From NCBI RefSeq assembly GCF_003293595.1, contig NZ_CP022162.1:1536248-1600247 (forward strand): a stretch of DNA of 64,000 nt. Reading direction: 5' to 3'. The notes beneath the pieces are model-generated. The model was not told the origin of the DNA. It ran no database searches and saw only the letters and a list, made by a program, of their open reading frames with translations. Positions 42,835 to 52,339 of the stretch are shown here, piece by piece (within the stretch, counting starts at the first letter, position 1; every line of letters starts with the position of its first letter). Source of the stretch: Microbacterium sp. PM5 (GTDB lineage: Bacteria; Actinomycetota; Actinomycetes; Actinomycetales; Microbacteriaceae). The position numbers and the translations under genes were made by a program.

Positions 42835-43812
42835 TCAGCCGAGCGCGGCCCGCCAGTCCTCGAGCAGGCGTGCGGTCGTGCGGGTCTGCGCCCACGGCAT
42901 TTCGGGCGCCTCGGTCCGGCCGTCGCGCAGCGCCAGGATCGTGGCATCCGCCTCGGCGGCCATCGGGCTGATCGTCGCCGTGCGGATCCGCTCGACGGTG
43001 CCGTCGGCGCGACGCAGCACGGCGTCTGCCGTCGAGACCACGCGGCTGCCCCACACGTTCTCGATCTCGAGCTCGCCCTCCGTTCCGCGCACCACCGCAC
43101 GACGGGGCAGATCGGCGGTGATCGCCGTCGCGATCCGCGCCTCGAAGCCGCCGAACGCGACCGTGGCCCGGGCCTGCTCGTCAACGGCGCCCACGACACC
43201 GTCGGCGTCCACGATCACGGGCGGGTGGGCGATGCCCGCCCACGCGGCCAGCCCCACGACGAGGGATGCCGGGTAGCACCCGACATCGAGGATCGCACCG
43301 CCGGCGGTCGCCGGGTCGAACAGACGCCCCTCATGAGCGTCGGCGGCGAACCCGAGCGTGGAGTCCACCGACCGCAGCTCGCCGATCACGCCGGAGGAGA
43401 CGAGCCGGCGCAGCTGCTCTGCGAACGGACCGAAGCGGTACTTGAACGCCTCGACGAGCGGCAGCCCGGCCCGCGCCGCACGGTCGAGCACGGCCTCGGT
43501 CTCGGCCGTCGAGATCCCGAGGGGCTTTTCGCAGAGCACCGCTTTACCCGCATCGAGGGCGGCGTGCGCGAGCTCGGCGTGCGTCGTGTGGACGGTGCCG
43601 ATGTACACGGCGTCCACGTCCTCGCGCGCCAGCACCTCGTCGTAGGTACCGGCCACCGACGCGCCGTGGCGGTCGGCGAATTCACGCGCCCGGATGCCGT
43701 CGCGCGCTCCCACCGCATGCAGAACCCCGTGTTCCGCGTGCGGCAGCGCCGCGAGGAAGTCGCCCGTGATGACACCGGCACCCAGTACCGCCCAGCGTGC
43801 TTTCTCGCTCAT
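42835..43812 (-). CDS. Gfo/Idh/MocA-family oxidoreductase
   Basis: A 325-aa NAD(P)-dependent dehydrogenase. It opens RWAVLGAGVITGDFLAALP (dinucleotide loop GAGVIT), then YIGTVHTTHAELAHAALDAGKAVLCEKPLGIS, with the EKP lysine typical of the family, and a C-terminal alpha/beta domain (ILDVGCYPASL). The substrate is probably a sugar or polyol. The ATG lies 6 nt after TAGCGT. Confidence 0.9.
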   Translation of the reverse strand: MSEKARWAVLGAGVITGDFLAALPHAEHGVLHAVGARDGIRAREFADRHGASVAGTYDEVLAREDVDAVYIGTVHTTHAELAHAALDAGKAVLCEKPLGISTAETEAVLDRAARAGLPLVEAFKYRFGPFAEQLRRLVSSGVIGELRSVDSTLGFAADAHEGRLFDPATAGGAILDVGCYPASLVVGLAAWAGIAHPPVIVDADGVVGAVDEQARATVAFGGFEARIATAITADLPRRAVVRGTEGELEIENVWGSRVVSTADAVLRRADGTVERIRTATISPMAAEADATILALRDGRTEAPEMPWAQTRTTARLLEDWRAALG

Positions 43813-43914
43813 GGCTCCACGCTAGCGGCGCCGCTGGAGGCCCACGCGCATGGGATGCCGCGAAGTGTTACGACCGATCCGTCACAATCACCCACATCGC
43901 CCTAATCTGTGCTG

Positions 43915-45216
43915 GTGAGCACGCAGCCCGACAGCGACGACTACGGCTTCGACACCCGCCAGGTGCACGCCGGCGAGGTCGACGACCGCAACCACGGCGC
44001 ACGCATCACCCCCATCTACCTCACGGCCGCCTACCGCTTCGACTCGTTCGCGCAGGCCGAGGACCGCTTCACGGGAGCGGAGACGGGTCAGCTGTACTCC
44101 CGCAACCTCAATCCGACGCACGAAGTCGCCGAGCGCCGCATCGCCTCGCTCGAAGGCGGGACGGGAGCGATCGTCGTGGGCTCCGGTCAAGCGGCGATCA
44201 CGGCGCTGCTGCTGGGGCTCGCCGGCGCCGGCGAGCGTCTCGTGTCGACCGCGAGCATCTACAGCGGCACGCGCATCCTCTTCGATCGCACCTTCGCCCG
44301 CCTGGGCGTGTCGACCGACTACGTCCGCGATCCTGCGGACGTAGACGAGTGGGAGCGTCTGATCACCCCGCAGACGAAGGCGATCTTCGTCGAGACGATC
44401 CCCAATCCGAAGAACGACCTCGTCGATGTCGCCGCGGTCGCCCGCATCGCACGGCGGCACACGATCCCCCTGATCGTGGACAACACCGTCGCGACCCCGT
44501 ACCTCATCCGCCCGCTCGAGCACGGCGCCGATGTCGTCGTGCACTCCTCGACGAAGTTCCTCACCGGTCACGGCGCCGCCCTGTCGGGCGTCATCGTCGA
44601 CGGCGGCCGCTTCGACTGGGCCGGCTCGTCGCGCGACTACCCGGGGCTGACCGCACCGGCCGCCCCCGGCCGTCCCGCGCTCGTGGACAGCCACGGCGCC
44701 CGTGCGCTGGAGGCGTACCTGCGCTTCGGCATCGTCAACGATCTCGGGGCCGCCCTGTCGCCGGTCAACTCGTTCCTGCTGCAGCAGGGCATCGAGACGC
44801 TGTCGCTGCGCATGGCGAAGCACCTCGAGAACGCCGAGATCGTCGCCGCGTGGCTCGCGAGGCATCCCGCCGTGGAGAGCGTCGACTTCGCGGCTCTGCC
44901 CTCGAGCCCCTACCACCGCATCGCACAGGAGCGCTTCGGCGGCCACGCCGGATCGGTGTTCGCGTTCACCGTCCGCGGCGGGCGGCCCGCCGCCGAGCGC
45001 TTCTTCGACGGCCTGCGCCTCATCAGCCGCATGACGAACATCGGCGATGTCCGCTCGATGGCACTGCATCCCGCGACGACGACGCACGTGTCGTTCCCGC
45101 CCGAGGAGCGGGAGCGGCTCGGAATCGGCGACGGACTCATCCGACTCTCGATCGGCATCGAGACGGCATCCGACCTCATCGCCGACCTCGACCGGGCGCT
45201 AGCGGCGTCCTCCTGA
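43915..45216 (+). CDS. metY: O-acetylhomoserine sulfhydrylase / Cys-Met metabolism PLP enzyme
   Basis: A 433-aa PLP enzyme. It has GFDTRQVHAGEVDDRNHGARITPIYLTAAYRFD, YSRNLNPTHEVAERRIASLEGG and the Schiff-base Lys214 in HSSTKFLTGHG. This pattern and length fit O-acetylhomoserine sulfhydrylase (homocysteine formation) better than cystathionine gamma-synthase. The second of two near GTG codons (43915) is preferred because TAATCT lies exactly 6 nt before it; the first (43909) directly abuts the box. Confidence 0.9.
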   Translation: MSTQPDSDDYGFDTRQVHAGEVDDRNHGARITPIYLTAAYRFDSFAQAEDRFTGAETGQLYSRNLNPTHEVAERRIASLEGGTGAIVVGSGQAAITALLLGLAGAGERLVSTASIYSGTRILFDRTFARLGVSTDYVRDPADVDEWERLITPQTKAIFVETIPNPKNDLVDVAAVARIARRHTIPLIVDNTVATPYLIRPLEHGADVVVHSSTKFLTGHGAALSGVIVDGGRFDWAGSSRDYPGLTAPAAPGRPALVDSHGARALEAYLRFGIVNDLGAALSPVNSFLLQQGIETLSLRMAKHLENAEIVAAWLARHPAVESVDFAALPSSPYHRIAQERFGGHAGSVFAFTVRGGRPAAERFFDGLRLISRMTNIGDVRSMALHPATTTHVSFPPEERERLGIGDGLIRLSIGIETASDLIADLDRALAASS

Positions 45217-45293
45217 GCGGAGCGCGGACCCGGACATGTCGCCGTGTTGCGCCTGACGGAGCCCGCCTTCCTCAGTGCGTTTACCGTGGAGGT

Positions 45294-45893
45294 ATGACTT
45301 CGTCGCCCACCGCACCCATCGCCGTGCCGGTCGATGCCCCCGCGCACCACGCCACCGATCTCACCTCACCGGGTTTCTCCTCGTCGCTGTCGGCCGGCGA
45401 GTTCAAGGCGCTCTTCCGCGGCCACCCGGGCGGCGTGGCGGTCATCACCGCCGATGCCGGCGACGGACCGGTCGCGCTCACGGCGACGAGCGTCGCCAGC
45501 GTCAGCGCCGAGCCGCCGCTGCTGATCTTCTCGGTGTCCGCCCTGTCGTCGTCGGCCGCCGTGCTCGCCAAGGCCGAGACCGTCGTCGTGCATCTGCTCG
45601 ATGCGCACGACCTCGACCTCGCCCGCCTCGGCGCCACCAGCGGCGTCGATCGCTTCGACGGGTCGCAGCCGTGGTCGCGGCTGGTCACCGGCGAGCCGGT
45701 CTACCACGACGTGCGCGCCTGGGTGCGGTGCGCCGTCATCGAACGCATGGATGCCGGGGGCTCCACCGTGTTCGCGGCACACGCACTGCAGTCGCAGCTC
45801 GAGCGCGACGTCGCCCCGGGAGAGCCCGGCGACGCGCTGGTCTACCACAACCGCACCTGGCACCGTCTCGGCGAGCACTCCCGCATCTCCTGA
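45294..45893 (+). CDS. Flavin reductase-like domain protein
   Basis: A 199-aa FMN-binding split-barrel protein. After ~30 variable residues comes LSAGEFKALFRGHPGGVAVITADAGDGPVALTATSVASVSAEPPLLIFSVSALSSS, the typical flavin reductase start, and later VYHNRTWHRL. It reduces or binds flavin, often to serve a monooxygenase; none is adjacent. The ATG lies 6 nt after TACCGT. It is 77 nt downstream of metY. Confidence 0.88.
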   Translation: MTSSPTAPIAVPVDAPAHHATDLTSPGFSSSLSAGEFKALFRGHPGGVAVITADAGDGPVALTATSVASVSAEPPLLIFSVSALSSSAAVLAKAETVVVHLLDAHDLDLARLGATSGVDRFDGSQPWSRLVTGEPVYHDVRAWVRCAVIERMDAGGSTVFAAHALQSQLERDVAPGEPGDALVYHNRTWHRLGEHSRIS

Positions 45894-45927
45894 GGTCGCC
45901 GACCGCCGGGGCACCGAACGCGACGGG

Positions 45928-46923
45928 CTACGGCGCCGGCGGTCGCGCGACCAGGAGCTCACCGCGGCCGCTGACGACCACATCGCCCTCCGCCGCAGCG
46001 ACCAGCCAGGTCGTCCCCGCCCGAGCGGGGGCGCCACCGATCATCACGTCGCCGTCCGTCACCACGACGACGGCGAAGCCCGCGGAGACCACGGCCGCAC
46101 CCTCGACGACGCGACGCTCGAGACGGAAGTACGCGTCCGCCGCCGCGGGAAACACCGACCCTTCATGCCCGACCGGCGCCGGGTGGACGAGCTCGTCGAT
46201 CTCGGCGGCGCTGCGCGCCCGACGGGTGACGGCGGTGAGGGCACGGTCGAACCCGATCCCCACGTGGCCATCGGCCGCGCCGTCCAATGCGAAGCCGCGC
46301 CACTCGAGAAGGATAGAGAGGTCCTCGGGTTGCTGCAGCTCCAGCAGGAGCACGCCCTCACCGATCGCGTGCAGCTCTCCGGGAGGCACCCACACCACGT
46401 CGCCCGGGTGCACCTCCACGCGGTGCAGCAGCGCCAGCAGCTCCTCGGTGCGCTGGCGGGCCACCATCTGCGCCAACCGGTCGAGGTCGACGTCCTCACG
46501 CAGCCCCAGGTGCACCGTTCCGCCGGAGAGGATGTACCAGGCCTCGGCCTTTCCGTGCGCGCGCCCGAGGTGGGCGGCCGCAAAGGCGTCGTCGGGATGG
46601 GCGTGTACGGGCAGGCGCTGACCGGCGTCGAGGAGCTTCACGAGCAGACGCGTATCGGCACCCCACCGCTGCGCGTGCGCACCGCCCAGCCAGTGCACGG
46701 GGTCGGCGGCGACGGCATCGCGCAGCAGGATGCCGCGCCCTCCGCCGCCGTCGGGAAGCGCCGTCAGCCCCGTGAGCGCCGCACCGGACACCGTGGTCGT
46801 GGAGGCGATCCAGTCCTCCGGTTCGCGTCCGGCCGGTGGCGCTTCGCCCCGGAACGCGCACAGGCGCGCGCCGCCGCGGTAGAAGCGATCCGCGGGACGG
46901 TTCGAGGGCAGCCGGATGGGCAT
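45928..46923 (-). CDS. manA: Mannose-6-phosphate isomerase, class I
   Basis: A 331-aa cupin enzyme. Metal-binding residues appear in LPVHAHPDDAFAAAHLG (HxH) and KAEAWYILSGG (Glu), with VPPGELHAIGEGVLLLELQQPED (His) in the second cupin. It interconverts mannose-6-P and fructose-6-P, or a related pair. It is the last gene of a leftward sugar operon (11-nt gap after the kinase gene), so it may isomerise the imported sugar phosphate. The N-terminus (PSNRPADRFYRGG) fits class I proteins of actinobacteria. Confidence 0.88.
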   Translation of the reverse strand: MPIRLPSNRPADRFYRGGARLCAFRGEAPPAGREPEDWIASTTTVSGAALTGLTALPDGGGGRGILLRDAVAADPVHWLGGAHAQRWGADTRLLVKLLDAGQRLPVHAHPDDAFAAAHLGRAHGKAEAWYILSGGTVHLGLREDVDLDRLAQMVARQRTEELLALLHRVEVHPGDVVWVPPGELHAIGEGVLLLELQQPEDLSILLEWRGFALDGAADGHVGIGFDRALTAVTRRARSAAEIDELVHPAPVGHEGSVFPAAADAYFRLERRVVEGAAVVSAGFAVVVVTDGDVMIGGAPARAGTTWLVAAAEGDVVVSGRGELLVARPPAP

Positions 46924-46934
46924 GACGAGGCCCG

Positions 46935-48137
46935 TCAGGGCGCAGACACCGCGTCGGCGACGCGCGTGACCGACAGGAATCCGCCGACGAAGCTGTCGCC
47001 GAGGCCGATGGTGGTCGGAGTCGGGGTGTCGACCACGACAGCGGCCACCCCGACGGCATCCGGTCGCGACCCCTCGACGGCCGCGACGACGCGGGCGCCG
47101 TCCGGATGCCGCGGCAGCCGTCCGGTGTCGTCGAGGTCGGACGCGTCGAACACGTCGCCGAGACGGTAGCGCGTCGCCGAGACCCGCACCGCGGCTTCGA
47201 GGGCGGAACGGTGGCGCTGCGCGCCGTCACCGACCGCGATCGACCAGAAGCGCGTATGCACGACGAGCGCCGGCACCGGGATGAGCCGGTGCGCCTCGGC
47301 CAGGGCGGCGGCGACGTCTGCGGGATCGCGCAGATCGATCGTCCGGCCGACGTACTCCTGCAGCTCGTCTTCGTTCATGCCGTACACATCGATGCGCGAG
47401 ATGAGGCGATCGCGGACGATCGCGGCGAATTCCCGGCGATAGAACCCGGCATCCTCGTAGTAGACCAGCGCCCCCGCCGGAAGCCGACTCATCGCGACCC
47501 CCAGCTCGTCGAGGCGCAGGTCCAGAAGCTCGGCATCCTGCATCGTGTTGAATCCCGACACGAGGAAGGCGTCGGCGTCGCGCAGGCGCTCGCCCAGTTG
47601 CGCAGCGATCGCCATCTCGCGGTTGGGTCGATCGTTGGCGATGATCACCCGATTCGCCGCGGGCGCTGCGACCTCGCCGTCGGCGAGCGCGACGACCGCC
47701 CCCGCCGGGTACTGCACGATCAGGTGCGGGTCGAGGGTGTCCGCGGAGGCCGAGCACACCCAGTCGACGATCGGGGGCATGAGACGTCGCACGTTGTCGT
47801 CGATGCTCACGAGGTGCTGCGTGCTGGGGATGCCGAGATTGGCCAGCGCGATTCCCGCGCGCACCCCCGTGCCGCCGAGCGTCACCGCCGTCTCGAAACG
47901 TGCAGCGAAGGTCTCGAGCAGGTCGGAGGAGGCGGCGAACCGCTCCCCTCCGACGCCGCGTTCGAGCAGGGCGAGGATCGCGACGATGAGCGCGCGCTCG
48001 TCGTCGATGGGGCCCGGGGCCGCCAGCTCCGCCCGGCGCACGCCGTGGTGGCGGGCCAGATCGCTGATGACCGCGGCATCCCACCGGATCTCGTAGTCGA
48101 CGGTGCCGCCGAGTCCGAGGACGAGTCGCGCGCTCAT
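46935..48137 (-). CDS. ADP-dependent phosphofructokinase/glucokinase-family sugar kinase
   Basis: A 400-aa ribokinase-fold protein of the ADP-dependent kinase type. It has LGLGGTVDYEIRWD, TLGGTGVRAGIALANLG, NRVIIANDRPNREM, AFLVSGFNTMQDAEL, DVYGMNEDELQEY (family motif GMNExEL) and TIGLGDSFVGGF (anion hole and catalytic Asp). ADP-dependent PFK/GK enzymes are best known from archaea. Whether this one uses ADP or ATP, and which sugar, is open. In the operon it lies between an aldolase and ManA, so phosphorylation before aldol cleavage is inferred. Confidence 0.78.
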   Translation of the reverse strand: MSARLVLGLGGTVDYEIRWDAAVISDLARHHGVRRAELAAPGPIDDERALIVAILALLERGVGGERFAASSDLLETFAARFETAVTLGGTGVRAGIALANLGIPSTQHLVSIDDNVRRLMPPIVDWVCSASADTLDPHLIVQYPAGAVVALADGEVAAPAANRVIIANDRPNREMAIAAQLGERLRDADAFLVSGFNTMQDAELLDLRLDELGVAMSRLPAGALVYYEDAGFYRREFAAIVRDRLISRIDVYGMNEDELQEYVGRTIDLRDPADVAAALAEAHRLIPVPALVVHTRFWSIAVGDGAQRHRSALEAAVRVSATRYRLGDVFDASDLDDTGRLPRHPDGARVVAAVEGSRPDAVGVAAVVVDTPTPTTIGLGDSFVGGFLSVTRVADAVSAP

Positions 48138-48165
48138 GGTGTCGATGATCTCCTGCCGACGTGCG

Positions 48166-49032
48166 TCAGTACAGGTCGGCCTTGCCGGCGGCGCCGAACA
48201 GGTCGATCTTCTGGGCGGCCGTCGCCTTGAGGGCGGCGATCGGCTCGGGCTGGATGGCGTTCGGTTCGCGCAGGCGCTCGTCGGTGCCGAGGATCTCGCG
48301 CATCCGGTTGTGGTAACTGACCTTGATGTCGCTGGAGATGTTGATCTTGTTGATGCCGAGCGAGACGGCGCGGGCGAGCTCTGCGTCGGGGTTGCCCGAG
48401 CCGCCGTGGAGGACGAGAGGGATCTTCACCGCGGCCTTGATCTGCTCGAGCAGGTCGTGGCGCAGCTCCGGGTTCTTGTCGGACGGGTACAGCCCGTGCG
48501 AGGTGCCGATGGCGATGGCGAGGCTGTCGACTCCGGTCTCGGCGACGAAGCGCACCGCGTCGTCGACGTTCGTGTAGATGATCTCCGCGGCCCCGGATTC
48601 GCCGTAGCTGTCGTTCGCGCCGATCGTGCCGAGCTCGCCCTCCACCTGGATGCCGACGGCGTGCGCGGCCTCGACGACCTTGCGGGTGAGTGCGACGTTC
48701 TCCTCGAACGGCAACAGCGATGCGTCGATCATGACCGACGTGAAGCCGGCCTGGATGGCCACGATCATCTGCTCGTACGTGCCGCCGTGATCCCAGTGGA
48801 TCGCGACCGGTACCGGCGAGCGGTGCGCGCGTTCGCGGATCGCGACGATGAGATCGGTCGTCACGTGCGAGACCTCGTCGGGGTGGATCGCGATGATGAC
48901 GGGCGCGTTCTTCTCCTCGCTGATGTCCATGACGCCGAGGAACATCGCCCAATCGCTGATGTTGAAGGCCGGGATGGCAAAGTTGTTCTGGTTGGCGATG
49001 TCGAGGATGGACTTGCCGGTGTACAGCACCAC
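48166..49032 (-). CDS. Class II fructose-bisphosphate/ketose-bisphosphate aldolase
   Basis: A 288-aa zinc aldolase. It has FAIPAFNISDW, AIHWDHGGTYEQ (metal-binding His, Asp), EGELGTIG, GTSHGLYP (metal-binding His) and LVLHGGSGNPD, then NKINISSDIK. It cleaves a ketose bisphosphate to dihydroxyacetone phosphate and an aldehyde phosphate. Its length is near GatY/KbaY (tagatose type) as well as FbaA, so the substrate could be fructose- or tagatose-1,6-bisphosphate or a related sugar. It lies between the ABC importer and the kinase. Confidence 0.9.
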   Translation of the reverse strand: MVLYTGKSILDIANQNNFAIPAFNISDWAMFLGVMDISEEKNAPVIIAIHPDEVSHVTTDLIVAIRERAHRSPVPVAIHWDHGGTYEQMIVAIQAGFTSVMIDASLLPFEENVALTRKVVEAAHAVGIQVEGELGTIGANDSYGESGAAEIIYTNVDDAVRFVAETGVDSLAIAIGTSHGLYPSDKNPELRHDLLEQIKAAVKIPLVLHGGSGNPDAELARAVSLGINKINISSDIKVSYHNRMREILGTDERLREPNAIQPEPIAALKATAAQKIDLFGAAGKADLY

Positions 49033-49087
49033 GGTGGATTCTCCTGTCGGTGGGGGTGGTGAGAGGCGTCCGTGCGGACGGGTCTGA

Positions 49088-49933
49088 TCAGCTCTTCACC
49101 GAGCCGGCCGTCAGGCCGCTGATGAAGAAGCGCTGGAAGAAGAGGAAGAGGATGAGCACGGGGATCGAGCCGAGCACGCTCATGGCCATGATCTGGTTCC
49201 ACTCGTAGGAGTGCTGGCCCATCAGCAGCTGGATGCCGATGGGGACCGTGCGCATGTCGATCGTGCGGGTCAGTGTCAGGGCGAACAGGTACTCGTTCCA
49301 CGCGATCATGAACGTGTAGATTCCCACCGACACGATGCCGGGCACCGAGATCGGTACGAGCACCCGCCACAGGGCGGTCATCGAACCGGCGCCGTCGACG
49401 CGGACGGCTTCGTCCAGTTCGCGCGGCAGGGTGTTGAAGTAGCCGGTCATCATGATGATCGCGTAGGGCAGCGTGAACACCATGTACGTGAGGATCAGGC
49501 CGGGATAGGTGTTGTACAGGCCGAGGCCCACCATCAGGCCGAAGTAGGGGATGAGCAGCGTGATGGGTGGCACCGCCTGCACGCTCACGATGATGACGTT
49601 GAGCACGCGCTTGCCGCGGAAATCGAACCTGCTGAACGCGTACGCCGCCTGGATGGCGACCAGCAGCGTCAGCACCGTCACGGCACCGGCGACGATGTAG
49701 CTGTTGAGGAAGAACCGCATCGTCTCGGGGTTCGTGAAGATGGCGACGTAGGCGTTCAGGGAGAACGTGTCGGTGATCAGTCGTGGCGGCAGCTCGAAGA
49801 TCTCGGTGTTCGATTTGAACGAGTTCGAGAGCATCCACACCACGGGACCGGCGGCGAACACCGCCCCGAGGACGAGGCCGATCACGATGCCGATGCGCGC
49901 GGTGCGCCGACGTGTCTGTACGGACATGGCCAT
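49088..49933 (-). CDS. Carbohydrate ABC transporter permease (MalG type)
   Basis: A 281-aa permease with six hydrophobic segments. The EAA loop that contacts the ATPase is ELDEAVRVDGAGSMTALWRVLVPISVPG. It starts 1 nt after the first permease ends and is followed 55 nt later by the aldolase gene. It forms the inner-membrane channel for the imported sugar. Confidence 0.93.
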   Translation of the reverse strand: MAMSVQTRRRTARIGIVIGLVLGAVFAAGPVVWMLSNSFKSNTEIFELPPRLITDTFSLNAYVAIFTNPETMRFFLNSYIVAGAVTVLTLLVAIQAAYAFSRFDFRGKRVLNVIIVSVQAVPPITLLIPYFGLMVGLGLYNTYPGLILTYMVFTLPYAIIMMTGYFNTLPRELDEAVRVDGAGSMTALWRVLVPISVPGIVSVGIYTFMIAWNEYLFALTLTRTIDMRTVPIGIQLLMGQHSYEWNQIMAMSVLGSIPVLILFLFFQRFFISGLTAGSVKS

Positions 49934-49934
49934 G

Positions 49935-50864
49935 TCAATCCCTCGCCTTCTGGTGCCGCACGTAGAACACGGCGAGGACCATCGACATGAGCAGGACGAG
50001 CACGGCGGCGGTCGCCGCGAGCGAGAAGTCGTACTTCGCGAAGGCCAGCTTGTAGGTGTAGGTGCTGAGCACCTCGGTCACATCGATCGGGCCTCCGCCG
50101 GTCGTCATCCAGATGAGGGCGAACTGCTGAGAAGTCCAGATGAGATCGAGCAGCAGCAGGCTGACGATGATGGGCCGAAGCTGCGGCAGGGTGACGTTCC
50201 AGAACCGCTGCACGCTGCTGGCACCGTCGACCGTGGCGGCCTCGTAGAGGTCGCTGGGGATGCCCTGCAGGCCCGCCAGAAGGCTCACCATGAAAAACGG
50301 GTAGCCGGCCCAGATGTTGATGAACGTCACGGTGCCGAGAGCGAGCTGCGGGGAGGCGAGCCATTCCACGTTGGCATTCAGGAGGAAGTTGATCACTCCG
50401 TTGGGAGCCAGCAGCATCCGCCAGAGGACGGCGATGACGGCGACGGCGAACAGCCACGGCAGAACGTAGAGCCCCCGGAAGATCGCGCGCGGCACGGCCC
50501 CGATCAGCGTGCTGTTGAGCATGAGGGCAAAGCCGAGGCCGAGCACGAGGTGGGCGGCGACGCTGACGACGGTGAAGACGACCGTGTTGGAGGTCGCCTT
50601 CCAGAACGCGCCGTCGCCGAGCACCGTCAGGTAGTTCTGGATGCCGACGAACTGGCCGTTCTTGCTGAGGATGACGTTGCTCTGCAGCGAGTAGCCGATG
50701 ACCATGACGATCGGGACGATCATCAGCACGAGCAGGAGGATCAGCGTCGGCGCGAGGAAGGCGTACGACTCGGTCGTGCGGCGCAGCTGGCGCCGGCGAC
50801 GCGAGTGCGCGACGCCGGTGACGAGCACCTCGGTGTCGAGCGAGACGGGGGTTTTCAGGGTCAT
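49935..50864 (-). CDS. Carbohydrate ABC transporter permease (MalF/UgpA type)
   Basis: A 309-aa permease. A cytoplasmic N-terminus (about 35 residues) is followed by six hydrophobic segments, and the EAA loop is DLYEAATVDGASSVQRFWNVTLPQLRP. The ATG at 50864 has AAGGAG 12 nt upstream. It is separated from the binding-protein gene by 109 nt that carry a strong stem-loop. Confidence 0.92.
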   Translation of the reverse strand: MTLKTPVSLDTEVLVTGVAHSRRRRQLRRTTESYAFLAPTLILLLVLMIVPIVMVIGYSLQSNVILSKNGQFVGIQNYLTVLGDGAFWKATSNTVVFTVVSVAAHLVLGLGFALMLNSTLIGAVPRAIFRGLYVLPWLFAVAVIAVLWRMLLAPNGVINFLLNANVEWLASPQLALGTVTFINIWAGYPFFMVSLLAGLQGIPSDLYEAATVDGASSVQRFWNVTLPQLRPIIVSLLLLDLIWTSQQFALIWMTTGGGPIDVTEVLSTYTYKLAFAKYDFSLAATAAVLVLLMSMVLAVFYVRHQKARD

Positions 50865-50917
50865 GAGACCGCACGGCTCCTTGCGGGGTTCCGGCCGGCG
50901 CCGGACGGGTGGGTGGG

Positions 50918-50956
50918 CGGGTGCCGCACCGCTGTCGCGCAGCGATGCGGCACCCG
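50918..50956 (-). other. Intergenic stem-loop after the binding-protein gene
   Basis: The outer arms CGGGTGCCGCA (50918-50928) and TGCGGCACCCG (50946-50956) pair perfectly. The inner arms CGCTG (50930-50934) and CAGCG (50940-50944) extend the stem past one mismatch. Such hairpins in malE-type gaps usually stabilise the upstream mRNA or partly terminate, giving more binding protein than permease. Confidence 0.75.
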
Positions 50957-50973
50957 GGTGGGGGCGAGGCGGC

Positions 50974-52275
50974 TCAGAACGCTGCGGCCCAGGACGTCTG
51001 CGCGTTCTTGAGCGCATCGTCCATGGACTGCTGACCGTCCAGCGCCGTCTGCAGCTGCTGGCCGAGCTGGCGCATGAGGTCCTCCGCGGTCGGCAGCCCG
51101 GTGAACTCGTTCGCGGGGTAGCCCGCCTTGTAGATGTCGAACGCCTTCTTGAACAGTTCGTCGCTGCCCGAGAAGTCCGGGGTGGACTGCGTGTTGCCGG
51201 GGAACGCCTTGGCCAGCGTCGACAGCTTCGAGTTGGTGTCCTTGCTCATCAGGAACGACACCAGCTTGAACGCGGCATCCTTGTGCGCGGAGTTCTCGGC
51301 GACGCCGATGCCCCACGACGCGTAGGGGATGCCGCGCTGTCCGGTGTAGCCGTCGGCGGCGGGGATCGCCGAGATCGAGAACTTGAGGTTGGGGTTCGAC
51401 TGACGGATCAGGTTGATGTGCGCCAGCGAGTCGATCATCATGCCGACGCGACCGTTGGTGAACTCCTCGACCTTGTCCTGCTCCTTCATCGTGAAGGATC
51501 CGGAGGCGATGACACCGTCCTTCCACAGCCCGTCGATGTAGTTCATCGCGGAGGTCACGTCTTTGTTGGTGAGATCGGGCTTGCCGTCCTTCAGCATCGA
51601 TCCGCCCGACGCCCACACCCAGGACATCACGTCGTTCTGCACGCCGTTGGGGGCTTCGAGCGACAGCGGCAGGACCCAGCCGGAGACGTCGCCGCCGAGG
51701 GCCTTGATCTTCTTCGCGGCATCGGCGAACTCGGTGCGCGTGGACGGGGGTGCGGTGACGCCGGCCTTGGCGAGCAGGTCGTCGTTCGAGAACATCGGGT
51801 AGACGAAGTTGACGACCGGGATCATGTAGGTGCTGCCGTCGACCTTGATCTGGCTCGCCAGCTGACTCTCGTCGTAGTTGTTCTGCGTCATCAGGTCGGT
51901 GAGGTTCGCGATCACGCCCTTGGAGGCGAAGTCGTTGACCCACGCGCCGTCGAGGCCGACGACGTCGGGCATGGTGCCGGACGCGGCCCCCGCGAACAGC
52001 TGCTCCTTCGTCGACGCGTACGGGCCGCTGACGAGCTTGACCTTGATGCCCGGGTTCTCGGACTCGAACTGGTCCATCAGCGCGCGGAACTGTCCGTCGG
52101 GCAGCTCCGGCTCCCACCACTGCGCGAACTCGATCGTGACATCTCCGCCGGCGTCGCCGCTGCCGGACGGCGACGCGCTGCTGGAGCAGCCCGCCATCGC
52201 AACCAGCGTCGCCGCCGCCGCGACCGCGCCGAGAACCGTGCGGGCCGTGCTGTGACCCCGCCCCACTCTGGACAT
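50974..52275 (-). CDS. Sugar ABC transporter substrate-binding lipoprotein
   Basis: A 433-aa solute-binding protein. It has a lipoprotein signal with the lipid-modified Cys30 (TLVAMAGCSSS), then the family-1 fold VTIEFAQWWEPELPDGQFRALMDQFESENPGIKV, GTMPDVVGLDGAWV and FTNGRVGMMIDS. It captures the sugar at the outer face of the membrane. AGAGGAGA lies 5-6 nt upstream of ATG. It is the first gene of the leftward sugar operon and divergent from deoR. Confidence 0.93.
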   Translation of the reverse strand: MSRVGRGHSTARTVLGAVAAAATLVAMAGCSSSASPSGSGDAGGDVTIEFAQWWEPELPDGQFRALMDQFESENPGIKVKLVSGPYASTKEQLFAGAASGTMPDVVGLDGAWVNDFASKGVIANLTDLMTQNNYDESQLASQIKVDGSTYMIPVVNFVYPMFSNDDLLAKAGVTAPPSTRTEFADAAKKIKALGGDVSGWVLPLSLEAPNGVQNDVMSWVWASGGSMLKDGKPDLTNKDVTSAMNYIDGLWKDGVIASGSFTMKEQDKVEEFTNGRVGMMIDSLAHINLIRQSNPNLKFSISAIPAADGYTGQRGIPYASWGIGVAENSAHKDAAFKLVSFLMSKDTNSKLSTLAKAFPGNTQSTPDFSGSDELFKKAFDIYKAGYPANEFTGLPTAEDLMRQLGQQLQTALDGQQSMDDALKNAQTSWAAAF

Positions 52276-52339
52276 CGTTTCTCCTCTTTGAGTTTGTGCG
52301 CCCTCCGCACCACTGCGGATAAATGCGTCTTTCAGCACC

